Below, piece after piece: positions 26,220 to 35,656 of a stretch of 54,463 bases of DNA. The stretch comes from CBCYMI01 sp965183855. GTDB taxonomy: Bacteria; Pseudomonadota; Alphaproteobacteria; Caulobacterales; Maricaulaceae. Position numbers and translations under genes: made by a program. Location of the stretch: positions 1 to 54,463 of the forward strand of contig CBCYMI010000002.1 of assembly GCA_965183855.1 (NCBI GenBank), given 5' to 3'. The notes below the pieces were generated by a model. The model was not told the DNA's origin. It saw only the letters and a list, made by a program, of their open reading frames with translations, and searched no databases. Position 1 is the stretch's first letter; each line of letters opens with the position of its first letter.

Positions 26220-26936
26220 TTAGATAAACCGTTTGTTTAACAGGGTTCTAACAGGCTGATAACGTAACCTTGCCAATTTATGAAGCTTGTTTTTTGAAGG
26301 TGGCGTATACGCACCAAAATCAGGCTTTATTTCTGTTTTTTTCTTTTTATAGCCTGCCTTGAATTTTTCAAACTGCATGACATTGTCTATTCTGCGATCC
26401 AAAAATGCCCATGCCTGTTCTTCATCATGGGTCGTTAGCCAGACCTGAACTGTCGTATGATATACAATTGATAAGATTAACCGCTTTGAGGTATAATTCA
26501 AATCTGTTGATAAATCTTTTAGCCCTCTCCAGATTGTATCTGCTATTTTCCAATTTGACTGACAAACACGCACCATTCCACCCGCATCTGGAAACAAAAT
26601 ACGGATCCTGGCACGTCTGAAAGCTTCTTTATGCTCTCCAATTTGTTTAATTCCCGTTTGAACTGACCAGTGTACTTTATCTCTTATACGCCAATTCTCA
26701 AATTCCTTTTTTTCAATTTTCTTTAATAAAACTTCATTTAATTGATTAAACCAGAAATCAATGACTTCTAAAGCACCTTCAGGAAAATATGTTTTCCAAC
26801 TATTTTGCTCAAAACCAAGCTCCTGATCAACCTTTCCAAGCATGGATTCTGTCCAACCTTCAAAAGGGGTGCGAATTAAAGCCGTTTTTAAGTAAAGCAT
26901 TTGTGTTTTTTTAAATGAGCAGGTCTGTTTTTTCAT
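26220..26936 (-). CDS. COQ9-family protein (ubiquinone biosynthesis)
   Basis: 238 residues. Matches the COQ9 family: an N-terminal TetR-like helical part (LKTALIRTPFEGWTESMLGK), then LEVIDFWFNQLN, KVHWSVQTGIKQIGEHKEAFRRA, and NWKIADTIWRGLKDLSTDLNYTSKR followed by VYHTTVQVWLTTHDEEQAWAFLDRRIDNVM. In mitochondria and alphaproteobacteria COQ9 binds lipid and supports COQ7-type hydroxylation of ubiquinone precursors. An in-frame ATG 12 codons in (MLYLKTAL) is an alternative start, because the first ATG has a weak ribosome site. Confidence 0.9.
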   Translation of the reverse strand: MKKQTCSFKKTQMLYLKTALIRTPFEGWTESMLGKVDQELGFEQNSWKTYFPEGALEVIDFWFNQLNEVLLKKIEKKEFENWRIRDKVHWSVQTGIKQIGEHKEAFRRARIRILFPDAGGMVRVCQSNWKIADTIWRGLKDLSTDLNYTSKRLILSIVYHTTVQVWLTTHDEEQAWAFLDRRIDNVMQFEKFKAGYKKKKTEIKPDFGAYTPPSKNKLHKLARLRYQPVRTLLNKRFI

Positions 26937-27072
26937 AAAAAGATCAACACTTATTAACCGTTAAGATTTAACAATTCTTATATATAGCATATTCTTTAAA
27001 AATAAAAAAGAAATCATAGTTATATTTACAAACGTCTGTTTTTATATCTTTATTTAGAGCTCCTCATTTTAA

Positions 27073-27110
27073 CTCAATTTATTGTTAAAAGCTCAATTTA
27101 TTGTTAAAAG
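27073..27110. repeat. 19-bp perfect tandem repeat
   Basis: CTCAATTTATTGTTAAAAG is present twice in direct succession (27073-27091 and 27092-27110), followed by the first bases of a third unit. It is non-coding. Confidence 0.85.
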
Positions 27111-27634
27111 CTCTGTTTTAGATTATCGTTACCTCCCTGTTTCAGATGAATTTCTTCTCTTTTTCTTTCCCTGTTATCTTTCTTTTTGTTTTCTTCAAAT
27201 AGTCCATTCCAGATTTGAAATCAATCAAGGCTTTCTTTAGATTTGAAATATAAAAACAAAACATATAAATGACTGATTTTTAATCTCAGTTTTTCAAAAA
27301 TAAAACTGGAATTTATATTAAAACCTGCATTCAAGACACCTGATTTATTTTCTAAATCTCTATCTTCTAATTATCCATAGATACTTATTTACATCTTCCT
27401 GTTTTGTTTGATTTTTTAGTGTTTCTTCAAGCTTCTTATCGTTTTAATTTCTTCTCCAGATATTTTTAGATTTATTTAAATTTCTCTGGCTTGCTCTGCT
27501 TTTTTACAGTAATCATACACGTCAAACATATTATATATAGATACTCTTAAGGTTAGCTATTACAAGTTTTATCCAGTTTTTTCATTTTTTTGACTTGACA
27601 AACTTTAGGAGATGAATATAGGAGGGTTTTTGAT

Positions 27635-27663
27635 TTGACAGAATATTTTTTAAAAAATAATAA
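27635..27663 (+). promoter_or_regulatory. Candidate promoter for rpsU
   Basis: TTGACA (27635-27640) and TAATAA (27658-27663) are separated by 17 bp, a near-consensus sigma-70 promoter pointing at rpsU, about 200 bp upstream of it. A second TTGACA with TATAGG 16 bp later lies about 40 bp before it. Confidence 0.45.
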
Positions 27664-27869
27664 AGGGGATAAAATAAAACCATATTAAAATCATATATTG
27701 TTTTTATAAAATCCTTTAAAACTGGACAAAATCATACGGGTTTGTTATAATGTTCTCTTTCTGTAGCCCAACTTAGAAAAGATTGATCTATAGATGTTTC
27801 AAAATAAATATTTTGGAATTGAACATTCAAAATTTGAAGATTTAAACGATATTTACAGGAGATTGCCCC

Positions 27870-28082
27870 ATAGCTTGTGTTGTGTATGTGCGAAATAATG
27901 ACGTTGATCAGGCGTGTAAAGCACTAAAAAAGAAAGGTCAAAAAGAAGGTTTATATAAAGAGATGAAACGCCTTCCTCATCATGAAAAACCTTCTGAAAA
28001 AAAATCAAGAAAACAAACCGAGGCCTTAAGAAGGCACGGAAAATTAAACAGAAAGCGTGCACAACGCGAAGGACTTATATAA
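27870..28082 (+). CDS. rpsU: 30S ribosomal protein S21, no ATG start
   Basis: The S21 family pattern is clear: VRNNDVDQACKALKKKGQKE, GLYKEMKRLPHHEKPSEKK, then ALRRHGKLNRKRAQREGL. S21 is a small basic protein of the 30S subunit involved in initiation. The frame has no ATG. AGGAG (27857-27861) is eight bases before an ATA codon (27870), giving I/M-ACVVYVRNN, close to the usual MxVxVR start. The first ordinary start is GTG at 27882 (66 residues), which leaves a 20-base gap to the ribosome site and removes the N-terminal strand. I favour ATA initiation, or an ATG-to-ATA mutation in an essential gene, but cannot decide. Confidence 0.85.
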   Translation: MACVVYVRNNDVDQACKALKKKGQKEGLYKEMKRLPHHEKPSEKKSRKQTEALRRHGKLNRKRAQREGLI

Positions 28083-28964
28083 GTTTCTAAATTAGAAACA
28101 TTCTTATCATGATATTATCCAATTTTGATTATAACCCTTGCACTTTTATTTTTAACCTGAGTGCATGAGGCTTAAGTCAGTTTAGATAACATGGTGTTAT
28201 ATGCCATGGTGTTATATTATACTGTCTTGATCTTATGATAGAGCCAGACCAGAAAAATAGAATCTGTAAAAAACAATCTGTGTTTTGGCTCTTTTACTTC
28301 AGTGATAGTCAGTTCCAAAGATTGTTTGATTGTTAAAAAAAACAAGACAGAGTATATAATGAAAACAAGATTAAGAAAATAACTCTTTTTATGGGGAATA
28401 TTCACCTTTCGAAGAACATTCCATTTCAGATTTAATAATCCTATCTGATTAATCAATGCAGATTAAGCCGAGTTTTTTTGAAAGATAAAAAATCATCTTA
28501 ATTATTTTATGATGAAATACAAAAACCAAGACAATAGAATTACCCTCTAGTTTTTGAGTGGTTTTTTCTACTTGTCTTTTCACTCATCTCTTCTAATTCA
28601 ATAGATTAAGCTATAAAATATATTCCCAAACATTTATTACACAAGTCTAAATTCTCTAAAATAATGGGTTGAAGGAACTAGAAAATCACAATAATATTTA
28701 AGAACACGTTTCATTATTATTGGATATTAAAGATTTATGAACAATTCTGACATGATCATTATGGATATGCATTCTTATAAAGAAGAGCCTTATCTTCAAA
28801 CCTAAAATATAAAGTGGATCTATCTAGGAAAACATTAAATATAACATATATTTTAAATCATTTTTCAGGAAAAAACAATATGATTATCATGAAAACCAAA
28901 CTTATGCTTGATCTGATATATCAAATTCACTAATATAAAACTATAATGTGAAAGGAACGCCCAG
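28083..28964. other. Long spacer between rpsU and the membrane protein gene
   Basis: About 880 bases without a recognisable gene. A 79-codon minus-strand frame (28217-28456) with one hydrophobic stretch has no identifiable family. A short tandem duplication lies at 28191-28217. Confidence 0.5.
28191..28217. repeat. Short tandem duplication
   Basis: ATGGTGTTATAT occurs twice, 15 bp apart (28191 and 28206), separated by GCC. It is non-coding. Confidence 0.7.
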
Positions 28965-29552
28965 ATGACAGAAAAAGATAAACTCAGCGCCAACAAGCCT
29001 GCACCAAGAAAACGTTCTCCAAAAACGACAAGGCAAACCAGAACAATAAAATCAAAAACAGCAAAAACAGATCATACAAATATCAGCAAGAAAGCAGGGG
29101 AAGCAGCAAAACTTGCAGCAAATAAAGCAACGGAACATTTAAAAACAGCTGAACAAAAACTCCGTAATGAAGCAAACACCTCAATGAGCACACTTAAATA
29201 TATTGATGATAAAAAATTGATCTCTATCTTATATATAGGCAGTTTGATCTCTATTATTACGGTTTTTCCGTTGTTTTTTATCCTATTAATCACATTCATA
29301 ATTGCATTATTGAAAAAACCATCTGCAGAAAAATGGGCAGTAAGCCATTATACCTTTATTATTCGTACATTTATCATTTCAATGATTACATTAGCGATTG
29401 TTTTATTGTTAAGTCTAATCATTATTGGTATTTTCCTTGCAATTCCTGTTGCAGTTTTAGGAATTGCCTGGTTGGTCATACGCAATATTACAGGTCTGCT
29501 TTTGGCAATCGATAAAAAAGCATATCCAAATCCGAATGCTTTGATTATCTAA
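28965..29552 (+). CDS. DUF4870/COG3671-like membrane protein
   Basis: 195 residues. A Lys/Ala/Thr-rich cytoplasmic N-terminus (about 1-75) with a short heptad-like helix (AGEAAKLAANKATEHLKTAE) leads to three hydrophobic helices (about 84-115, 128-158 and 158-175). The pattern SHYTFIIRTFIIS followed by WLVIRNITGLLLAIDKKAYPNP matches a small COG3671/DUF4870-type membrane family of unknown function; the usual aromatic residues (HYTFQIRTFW) are partly replaced. Good AAAGGA site. It stands alone between long spacers. Confidence 0.75.
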   Translation: MTEKDKLSANKPAPRKRSPKTTRQTRTIKSKTAKTDHTNISKKAGEAAKLAANKATEHLKTAEQKLRNEANTSMSTLKYIDDKKLISILYIGSLISIITVFPLFFILLITFIIALLKKPSAEKWAVSHYTFIIRTFIISMITLAIVLLLSLIIIGIFLAIPVAVLGIAWLVIRNITGLLLAIDKKAYPNPNALII

Positions 29553-29959
29553 AAATAGGCCATTTAAGAACGTCTGGTTAACAATAAGAGTATAAGAACG
29601 GATCATGATTTTATCTGTTTTTGTACTTTTACGATAAAAACCATATAAAATGCTTCGAACAATCTTAAAAATTAATACAGATCATCCAAACAAATCCTGA
29701 AACATTCTCCTTTTTCTATCTGGATGTATGTTCTCGTTAGCATTCTTTAAGATCATGTTTCAAACTTAAGATAACGCTTTAAAACCGCTAAAATCTATAT
29801 GCCTTCTATCTTATTACAAGGCTCAAATATTAAAGAACTGAATGAATAAAGAATTGCCTCTTGTTTAAAATAGGCTTAGCACTATTGTTTAAGATAGGTT
29901 TAGTGTTGTTTTTATTTTCAGTTTTATATTTTTTATAGATTAAACTTGTGGTTTCCCGT
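29553..29959. other. Spacer with a 24-bp imperfect tandem repeat
   Basis: No gene seen. The unit TTGTTTAAAATAGGCTTAGC (plus 4 bases) at 29861-29884 is repeated with a few changes at 29885-29908, just beyond the 3' end of the acyl-CoA dehydrogenase gene. Confidence 0.6.
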
Positions 29960-31753
29960 TTATAAAAAAGAAACAGGGTGAGAAAATAACAGGTCTGATC
30001 CTGCGGTTATATTTGGTAAAAGCCCTGCACATTCCGCTAAAACAGTTTCACTATACCAACGCGCCAGTTTTATTCTTGCAATATGATCTTCATGATCTCC
30101 TTGATTAAGTTTTTGCTTTCTTCTCGCAGCCAAAGCTCCAATTGCCAAATAATATCCTCCGAGCACATTTCCAAACAGTCTAAGAAAAGGTGCTGCACCT
30201 GTAAGCAAATCAGACTCGCTCTGCTTTCCCTCCAAAAACCATAATATTGCAGTTTCCAACACATGAGCACTCTCTTCCAGACGTCTTGCGATATAAGGCA
30301 ATTCTGGATGAGAAGATAAGGCACAATTCTCTGCGGTTTCCTGAATATCAACAATGATGTTTTGTACTGCCAACCCATTATCAAGTGGTAATTTACGCCG
30401 AACCAGATCAATTGCCTGAATTCCATTTGTTCCTTCATATATTGGTGTAATTCTGGCATCCCGATAATATTGAGCAATTCCAGTTTCTTCAATAAATCCC
30501 ATACCTCCATGAATTTGAATTGCAAGAGATGTAATTTCCTGTGCTATTTCTGTACTCCATGCTTTTGCAATTGGAGTTAAAATAGCTTCTTTTTGAGTTA
30601 AGATTTTAGAATCCTCTTCTTCATCGGCATATTCTGCACCATCTGCTGAAAGCGCACATGCATAACACAAACATCTTGCTGCCTGAATTTTTGCTTTCAT
30701 AGTCAGCAACATTCTTCTGACATCAGGATGTTGAATAATTGGGACTATTTTTCCTTTATCTGCTCCTAATACACCTTTTCCCTGCTCTCGTTCTTTTGCA
30801 TACAGCAATGCTTTTTGATAGGCTCTTTCTGCAATTCCCACACCTTGAAGACCAACGCCTAATCGCGCCGCATTCATCATTGTAAACATATGGGAAAGAC
30901 CTTTATTTTCTTCTCCAATCAACCAAGCTTTTGCACCTTTATTTTCACCAAAAATCAGTGTACATGTCGGAGATGCGTGAATGCCCATTTTATGTTCAAT
31001 TCCTGCAAGCTTGATATCATTACGATTAGTAAGCTTTCCTGTTTTGTCAGGAATGAATTTCGGAACCAGAAAAAGAGAAATTCCTTTAACCCCTTTTGGC
31101 GCATCTGGCAGGCGAGCAAGAACAAGATGAATAATATTTTCTGCAAGGTCATGCTCTCCCCAGGTAATATAAATTTTCTGACCATATAACCGATAGCTAT
31201 TATCATGATCTGGCTCTGCTCTGGTTTTGAGATTGCTTAAATCGGATCCAGATTGTGGTTCTGTTAGATCCATTGCCCCTGTCCATTCTCCTGAAACAAG
31301 TTTTGGTAAATAAAGTGTTTTTTGTTCCTTGCTACCATGATGTTCTATTGCATCAATGGCAGATGCTGTTAAAAGAGGAGCCAGCCCAAAAGACATATTT
31401 GCAGAATGTAAGATTTCATTAAACGCAGATCCAATCACACGAGGCATCCCCATGCCTCCATAAGCTTCTGAGCAAGACAATCCTTGCCAACGGTTTTCTA
31501 CAAATTTTTGGTATGCAGCCTTAAATCCTTTTGGAGTAACAATTTTATCTTTTTGAAATCGGCTGGCTTCAATATCCCCTGAATGATTTAAAGGAGCGAT
31601 CTGCTCTGCTAAAAACCTTCCAGCTTCCTTTAAAACCTGCTCTATTAATTCAGGATTTAGATCTTTATACGCTCCATATGATTTCAAAATATCAATTGCA
31701 ATAATGTCCTCTAATACAAAAAACATATCTTTAAGTGGAGGAATATAAGGCAT
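29960..31753 (-). CDS. Acyl-CoA dehydrogenase with C-terminal extension (DmdC/FadE-like)
   Basis: About 597 residues. An FAD flavoprotein that oxidises acyl-CoA to enoyl-CoA. The order is typical of the long DmdC-like group: N-terminal helix (MPYIPPLKDMFFVLEDI), LSCSEAYGGMGMPRVIG, AMDLTEPQSGSDLSNLKT, the FAD loop GGMGFIEETGIAQYYRDARI followed by TPIYEGTNGIQA (the Glu is the expected catalytic base), and a C-terminal helical domain ending near FSHPVSFL. The group acts on short or methylthio-propionyl-type CoAs; the substrate is not claimed here. I chose the ATG at 31753 over the one at 31783 because AGGGAG stands eight bases before it and family members begin there. Confidence 0.92.
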   Translation of the reverse strand: MPYIPPLKDMFFVLEDIIAIDILKSYGAYKDLNPELIEQVLKEAGRFLAEQIAPLNHSGDIEASRFQKDKIVTPKGFKAAYQKFVENRWQGLSCSEAYGGMGMPRVIGSAFNEILHSANMSFGLAPLLTASAIDAIEHHGSKEQKTLYLPKLVSGEWTGAMDLTEPQSGSDLSNLKTRAEPDHDNSYRLYGQKIYITWGEHDLAENIIHLVLARLPDAPKGVKGISLFLVPKFIPDKTGKLTNRNDIKLAGIEHKMGIHASPTCTLIFGENKGAKAWLIGEENKGLSHMFTMMNAARLGVGLQGVGIAERAYQKALLYAKEREQGKGVLGADKGKIVPIIQHPDVRRMLLTMKAKIQAARCLCYACALSADGAEYADEEEDSKILTQKEAILTPIAKAWSTEIAQEITSLAIQIHGGMGFIEETGIAQYYRDARITPIYEGTNGIQAIDLVRRKLPLDNGLAVQNIIVDIQETAENCALSSHPELPYIARRLEESAHVLETAILWFLEGKQSESDLLTGAAPFLRLFGNVLGGYYLAIGALAARRKQKLNQGDHEDHIARIKLARWYSETVLAECAGLLPNITAGSDLLFSHPVSFL

Positions 31754-31917
31754 TAAAGGCTCCCTGTGTATGTTAGAATACATTTTACTATATATTGACT
31801 TTTTTAGTTATGGAACATAAAGTTTCTTTAAACAATCTATATTAAGGTTTTTAAGATTTTTTATAACCTAATTATGTATAAAATGACTAATATTCATTTA
31901 AAAGTTCGAACGAGATT

Positions 31918-32499
31918 ATGAAATATTCAAGATATTCTATCATTGCGATTATTTTACATTGGTTAATTGCAGTTTTAATTATTTTTGTGCTAATATTAGG
32001 CATTAAAATGGTTAATATGCCTGCCCCAGAAAAGTATAAACTCTATGGTATTCACAAAGCAACTGGCATTATGATTTTAGTTCTGAGCTTATTCAGACTG
32101 TTCTGGAGAATAACACATTCTATTCCTGCACTCCCTTCATCCATGGCTTTATGGGAAAGGGTAACCTCAAAAACAACCCATTGGCTCTTTTACTTTTTGA
32201 TGATTTCTGTCCCTTTTTTTGGCTGGGCAATGTCAAGTGTTGGAAAACATACAATTAGCATGTATGGCGTATTTAACTGGCCTTTTATTCCAAGATTGGA
32301 TAGCCTATCTGAAGCCAATCAAAAAATATTTGGAACCCTGTTTCATCAAGCGCATAAATTTCTTGGTTACTTGATTATTGCCTTACTTGTTTTACATATT
32401 CTGGCTGCGTTAAAACATCTTTTGTTTAATCGAGATGATATCGTCTATCGGATGACTTTATTGTTTAAACCAAAAGAAAAAAATGATATTCAACCTTGA
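31918..32499 (+). CDS. Cytochrome b561
   Basis: 193 residues, four membrane helices. An inner-membrane di-haem b protein that transfers electrons, usually from ubiquinol. Haem-ligand histidines stand in the expected places: IILHWLIA (about 13), YGIHKATGI (about 45), HWLFYFLM (about 85) and LFHQAHKFLGY near 141-144. GWAMSS in the third helix region is typical. It may serve superoxide or electron-overflow chemistry. It is divergent to the acyl-CoA dehydrogenase and 54 bp upstream of tsaC. Confidence 0.9.
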   Translation: MKYSRYSIIAIILHWLIAVLIIFVLILGIKMVNMPAPEKYKLYGIHKATGIMILVLSLFRLFWRITHSIPALPSSMALWERVTSKTTHWLFYFLMISVPFFGWAMSSVGKHTISMYGVFNWPFIPRLDSLSEANQKIFGTLFHQAHKFLGYLIIALLVLHILAALKHLLFNRDDIVYRMTLLFKPKEKNDIQP

Positions 32500-32553
32500 T
32501 CAGAAAGATATAAATCCTGTATCTGTATTCAGGATTGATTTTAAAGGTAAGAA

Positions 32554-33600
32554 ATGGAACAGACACAATACAAAACACGGATTTTATCTGTTCAGAATGT
32601 CTCCCTTAACGATCTGGAAACAACCTACTCAACAGCACTTAATGTGTTAAAGCAAGGCGATATTATTGCACTACCAACAGAAACTGTATATGGGCTTGCT
32701 GCCAATGCAACAAACGATCATGCAATTACTAAGATTTATGAAACTAAACAACGCCCTTTGTTTAATCCATTAATTTTACATGTTGCAAATATTACTCAAG
32801 CAGAAAAATATGTTGAGTTTCCAGACCTAGCAAAAAAGCTTGCAAATAGATTCTGGCCTGGCTCTCTTACGATTATTTTGCCTAAAAAAGCACATAATAA
32901 TCTCTCAGAACTCGCATCTTCTGGGCTAGACCATATTGCTGTTCGATCCCCAAATCATTTTTTTACACATGAATTAATTAAAAGAGCAGACTGGCCCTTG
33001 GTTGCTCCAAGCGCAAACCCGTCTGGAAAAGTTAGCCCAACACATGCATCCCATGTTCTTAAAAGTCTGAATGGAAAAATAGAATATATTATTGATGGGG
33101 GCAATTGTAATATTGGGATAGAATCCACGATTATATCCATACCAGATAACCATACGATTAATATATTAAGACCAGGAGGCATTCATCGCAAACAGATTGA
33201 ACAAGAGGTCGGCTTTTCTATCAATACTCAAAAAGCAGACCAAACATCTCATCAGACCCCTATTTCTCCAGGTCAATTAAAAAGCCATTATGCGCCGAAT
33301 ACAAAAATAGAATTAAACATCCCACATGAAAACATGCCTCTAATTTTTAAACAAAGTAAAAATGCGGCATTTATTACATTTGGTTATACCGCATTTAAAC
33401 CTGATCGGATTCCTTCTACACAACTCTTTCAATTAAGTGCTAAATCCTGTCTTAAAGAAGCAGCTTTAAATCTATTTAATGCGTTAAGAACACTTGATGA
33501 TCAGCAGCCATCTAAAATTTACATAGCTCCCATTCCAAACCATGGACTAGGAGAGGCAATTAATGACCGCCTAAAGCGAGCCTCTCTACCAGAAGATTAA
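32554..33600 (+). CDS. tsaC: L-threonylcarbamoyladenylate synthase (Sua5 type)
   Basis: 348 residues. It makes threonylcarbamoyl-AMP from threonine, bicarbonate and ATP for the t6A modification at position 37 of ANN-decoding tRNAs. The YrdC domain carries IALPTETVYGLAANA (about 37-51), KIYETKQRPLFNPLILHV, WPGSLTIILPK, VAPSANPSGKVSPTHASHV and GIESTIISI with LRPGGI. The long form adds the Sua5 domain after a linker with SPGQLKSHYAPNT (about 243-255). Full length, AAAGGT ribosome site. Confidence 0.95.
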   Translation: MEQTQYKTRILSVQNVSLNDLETTYSTALNVLKQGDIIALPTETVYGLAANATNDHAITKIYETKQRPLFNPLILHVANITQAEKYVEFPDLAKKLANRFWPGSLTIILPKKAHNNLSELASSGLDHIAVRSPNHFFTHELIKRADWPLVAPSANPSGKVSPTHASHVLKSLNGKIEYIIDGGNCNIGIESTIISIPDNHTINILRPGGIHRKQIEQEVGFSINTQKADQTSHQTPISPGQLKSHYAPNTKIELNIPHENMPLIFKQSKNAAFITFGYTAFKPDRIPSTQLFQLSAKSCLKEAALNLFNALRTLDDQQPSKIYIAPIPNHGLGEAINDRLKRASLPED

Positions 33601-34010
33601 GGTTTCGCATGGTAATCCAAATCATGTTATATATGGTGATAATTTTTGAGAAGCATTTTTTTAAAGAATAAACGTTTATCAACCTCTTAAATATATATCC
33701 CCTATCATCAAAATATAAGCCCCTCGTTCATATCCAAAGTTCATAAGAGCTATATTATATAAATGCCTGCTCAATAAGCTTAAGAAATATCTCTCTCCTC
33801 TTAAGAACAAAAAACACATCATCCTTTAATTTTTTAAACAACCCTGTTTGGCTTTGAATAATATGCTCTTTTTAAATTTATAAAAAAACTTCCATTTATC
33901 TCATTCCTCTTTTATACTATTATACTATTTATTTTAACATCGAAATATAGCATTTACGATACACATTTCGATCCTCTATAGTCTGGTTTATAAAAACGAA
34001 ATACTCTGCC
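33601..34010. other. AT-rich spacer, nothing recognised
   Basis: 410 bases between two same-strand genes. I see no ORF with family resemblance, no clear terminator and no repeat. Confidence 0.5.
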
Positions 34011-35414
34011 ATGCATCATGCTTCTATAATAGATCAGTTGAAATCCTTATTAGGAGAAGAAAACTGGATTTTAGGAAACTCAGAACAAGCCCTGCCCTAT
34101 CTTCAGGAATGGCGAGGTCGATATTACGGAAAAACACCGATTATTCTATTTCCAAATACGACCAAACACGTTTCAGAAATCATGAAACGATGTCATCAAA
34201 CAAAAACACCCATTACGATACAAGCTGGCAATACAGGACTTGTTGGAGGACAAATTCCACAAGGTGAAATCTTGCTATCTTTAAAAAAAATGAATGCTAT
34301 TCGTTCAATTAATTCATCGAATTTATGTGTGATTGCTGAAGCAGGATTGGTATTAAGTGATTTGCAAAACAAACTTGCTGAAAAAAATTTATTTTTTCCA
34401 TTAACGCTTGCATCCGAAGGGCAAGCACAAATCGGAGGACTTGTTTCTACCAATGCAGGCGGAGCTCATGTGATTCGCTTTGGTATGATGCGTGATCTGG
34501 TGTTAGGATTAGAAATTGTTCTAGCAAATGGAGATATTCTAAATGGTCTTCATATGCTTCGTAAAGATAATGCAGGATATGATTTAAAACATGTTTTTAT
34601 CGGTTCCGAAGGCACACTCGGCTTAATAACAGCAGCAAGTCTTAAACTATACCCCTCCCCTCATGAGCGTATCGTTACATGGGCAGGAGTGGAATCTGTA
34701 TCTAATCTCATTGCATTCTTATCTTCTTGCCAACAACAGTTCTCAAACACACTCTATGCGTTTGAAATGCTACCACAATTTGGTCTTGACCTGGTCTTGA
34801 AACATATTCCTAAAACGCGGTCACCTTTGAGTTCACCTTCTCCTTGGCATGTCATGATTGAGTTTGGGTTTGATAAAGCCAGTTCAACTCATGATGAGAT
34901 TGAGTATTTTTTAGCAAATAGCCTAAAACAAGGGCTCATCCAACAAGCGAGTATTGCCCAGAATTTAAATCAACAAAATGCTTTTTTTAAATTACGGGAA
35001 AGTTTATCAGAAGCACAAAAAAAAGAAGGAGCATCCATTAAACACGATATTAGTATTCCGACAGAATATCTGGATGATTTTATCAAAAAAGCTTGTCAAA
35101 TGATTCAAACAATGATTCCAAATGCCAGAGTTTTACCATTTGGGCATGCAGGAGATGGTAATTTACACTTTAATATTTTAAATCCAGAAACAATGGATAC
35201 AGCCATTTTTTTAAGCTATTGGGAAAAAATGAACCAAGAATTGCATGATCTTGTTGACCAATTTCAAGGCTCTATTGCAGCAGAACACGGAATTGGCATT
35301 TTAAAAAAGTCTGAGCTTTTTCGCCTGAAACCAAAACAGGATTTAAACTTAATGAAAAAAATTAAACAATTATATGATCCAGAAAATATTCTTAATCCCA
35401 GATTAATCTTGTAA
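34011..35414 (+). CDS. FAD-linked D-2-hydroxyacid dehydrogenase (D-2-hydroxyglutarate/GlcD-like)
   Basis: 467 residues. VAO/PCMH-type FAD protein: the FAD-binding half has ITIQAGNTGLVGGQIPQGE (about 66-84), TLASEGQAQIGGLVSTNAGG, RKDNAGYDLKHVFIGSEGTLG. The C-terminal oxidase half has LPFGHAGDGNLHFNI and the ending AAEHGIGILKKSELF. These match the D-2-hydroxyglutarate dehydrogenase / D-lactate dehydrogenase group. It would oxidise a D-2-hydroxyacid and pass electrons to the quinone pool. The substrate is not decided by the sequence. No strong ribosome-binding site precedes the ATG. Confidence 0.88.
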   Translation: MHHASIIDQLKSLLGEENWILGNSEQALPYLQEWRGRYYGKTPIILFPNTTKHVSEIMKRCHQTKTPITIQAGNTGLVGGQIPQGEILLSLKKMNAIRSINSSNLCVIAEAGLVLSDLQNKLAEKNLFFPLTLASEGQAQIGGLVSTNAGGAHVIRFGMMRDLVLGLEIVLANGDILNGLHMLRKDNAGYDLKHVFIGSEGTLGLITAASLKLYPSPHERIVTWAGVESVSNLIAFLSSCQQQFSNTLYAFEMLPQFGLDLVLKHIPKTRSPLSSPSPWHVMIEFGFDKASSTHDEIEYFLANSLKQGLIQQASIAQNLNQQNAFFKLRESLSEAQKKEGASIKHDISIPTEYLDDFIKKACQMIQTMIPNARVLPFGHAGDGNLHFNILNPETMDTAIFLSYWEKMNQELHDLVDQFQGSIAAEHGIGILKKSELFRLKPKQDLNLMKKIKQLYDPENILNPRLIL

Positions 35415-35656
35415 GAATAACAGTATAAAAAATACATATGCAATCTAATCTGAAGAAAAAATCCTTATCTAACCTAGAGAAAAAACCTTTTTCTGCTCTC
35501 TCCATTAAAATTAGGAAATTATTTATAGATAATTTCTATTTTTACTTGTCAACCTATTGATTAATCATATAATATATATAAAAGATAGGTATTAGCAGCA
35601 ACTTCTAACCTTCTCAAAAAAATACTTTTGTATCCATTCATAATATAGAGGTTTTT

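Larger units (their letters stand above)
26937..27856. other. Long AT-rich region upstream of rpsU
   Basis: About 900 bases with no supported coding sequence. It contains a 19-bp perfect tandem duplication (27073-27110) and a candidate promoter (27635-27663) facing rpsU. Pyrimidine-rich patches suggest a decayed gene, but nothing can be aligned by eye. Confidence 0.5.

Noticed and set aside
27853..28062. Minus-strand frame opposite rpsU
   Set aside because: It is the antisense of a clear S21 gene.
28217..28456. 79-codon minus-strand frame with a hydrophobic stretch
   Set aside because: I looked for transposase or membrane-protein motifs and found none; weak start context.
31754..31783. Upstream ATG (10 extra codons) as start of the acyl-CoA dehydrogenase
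   Set aside because: The ATG at 31753 has AGGGAG at proper spacing and matches the family N-terminus.
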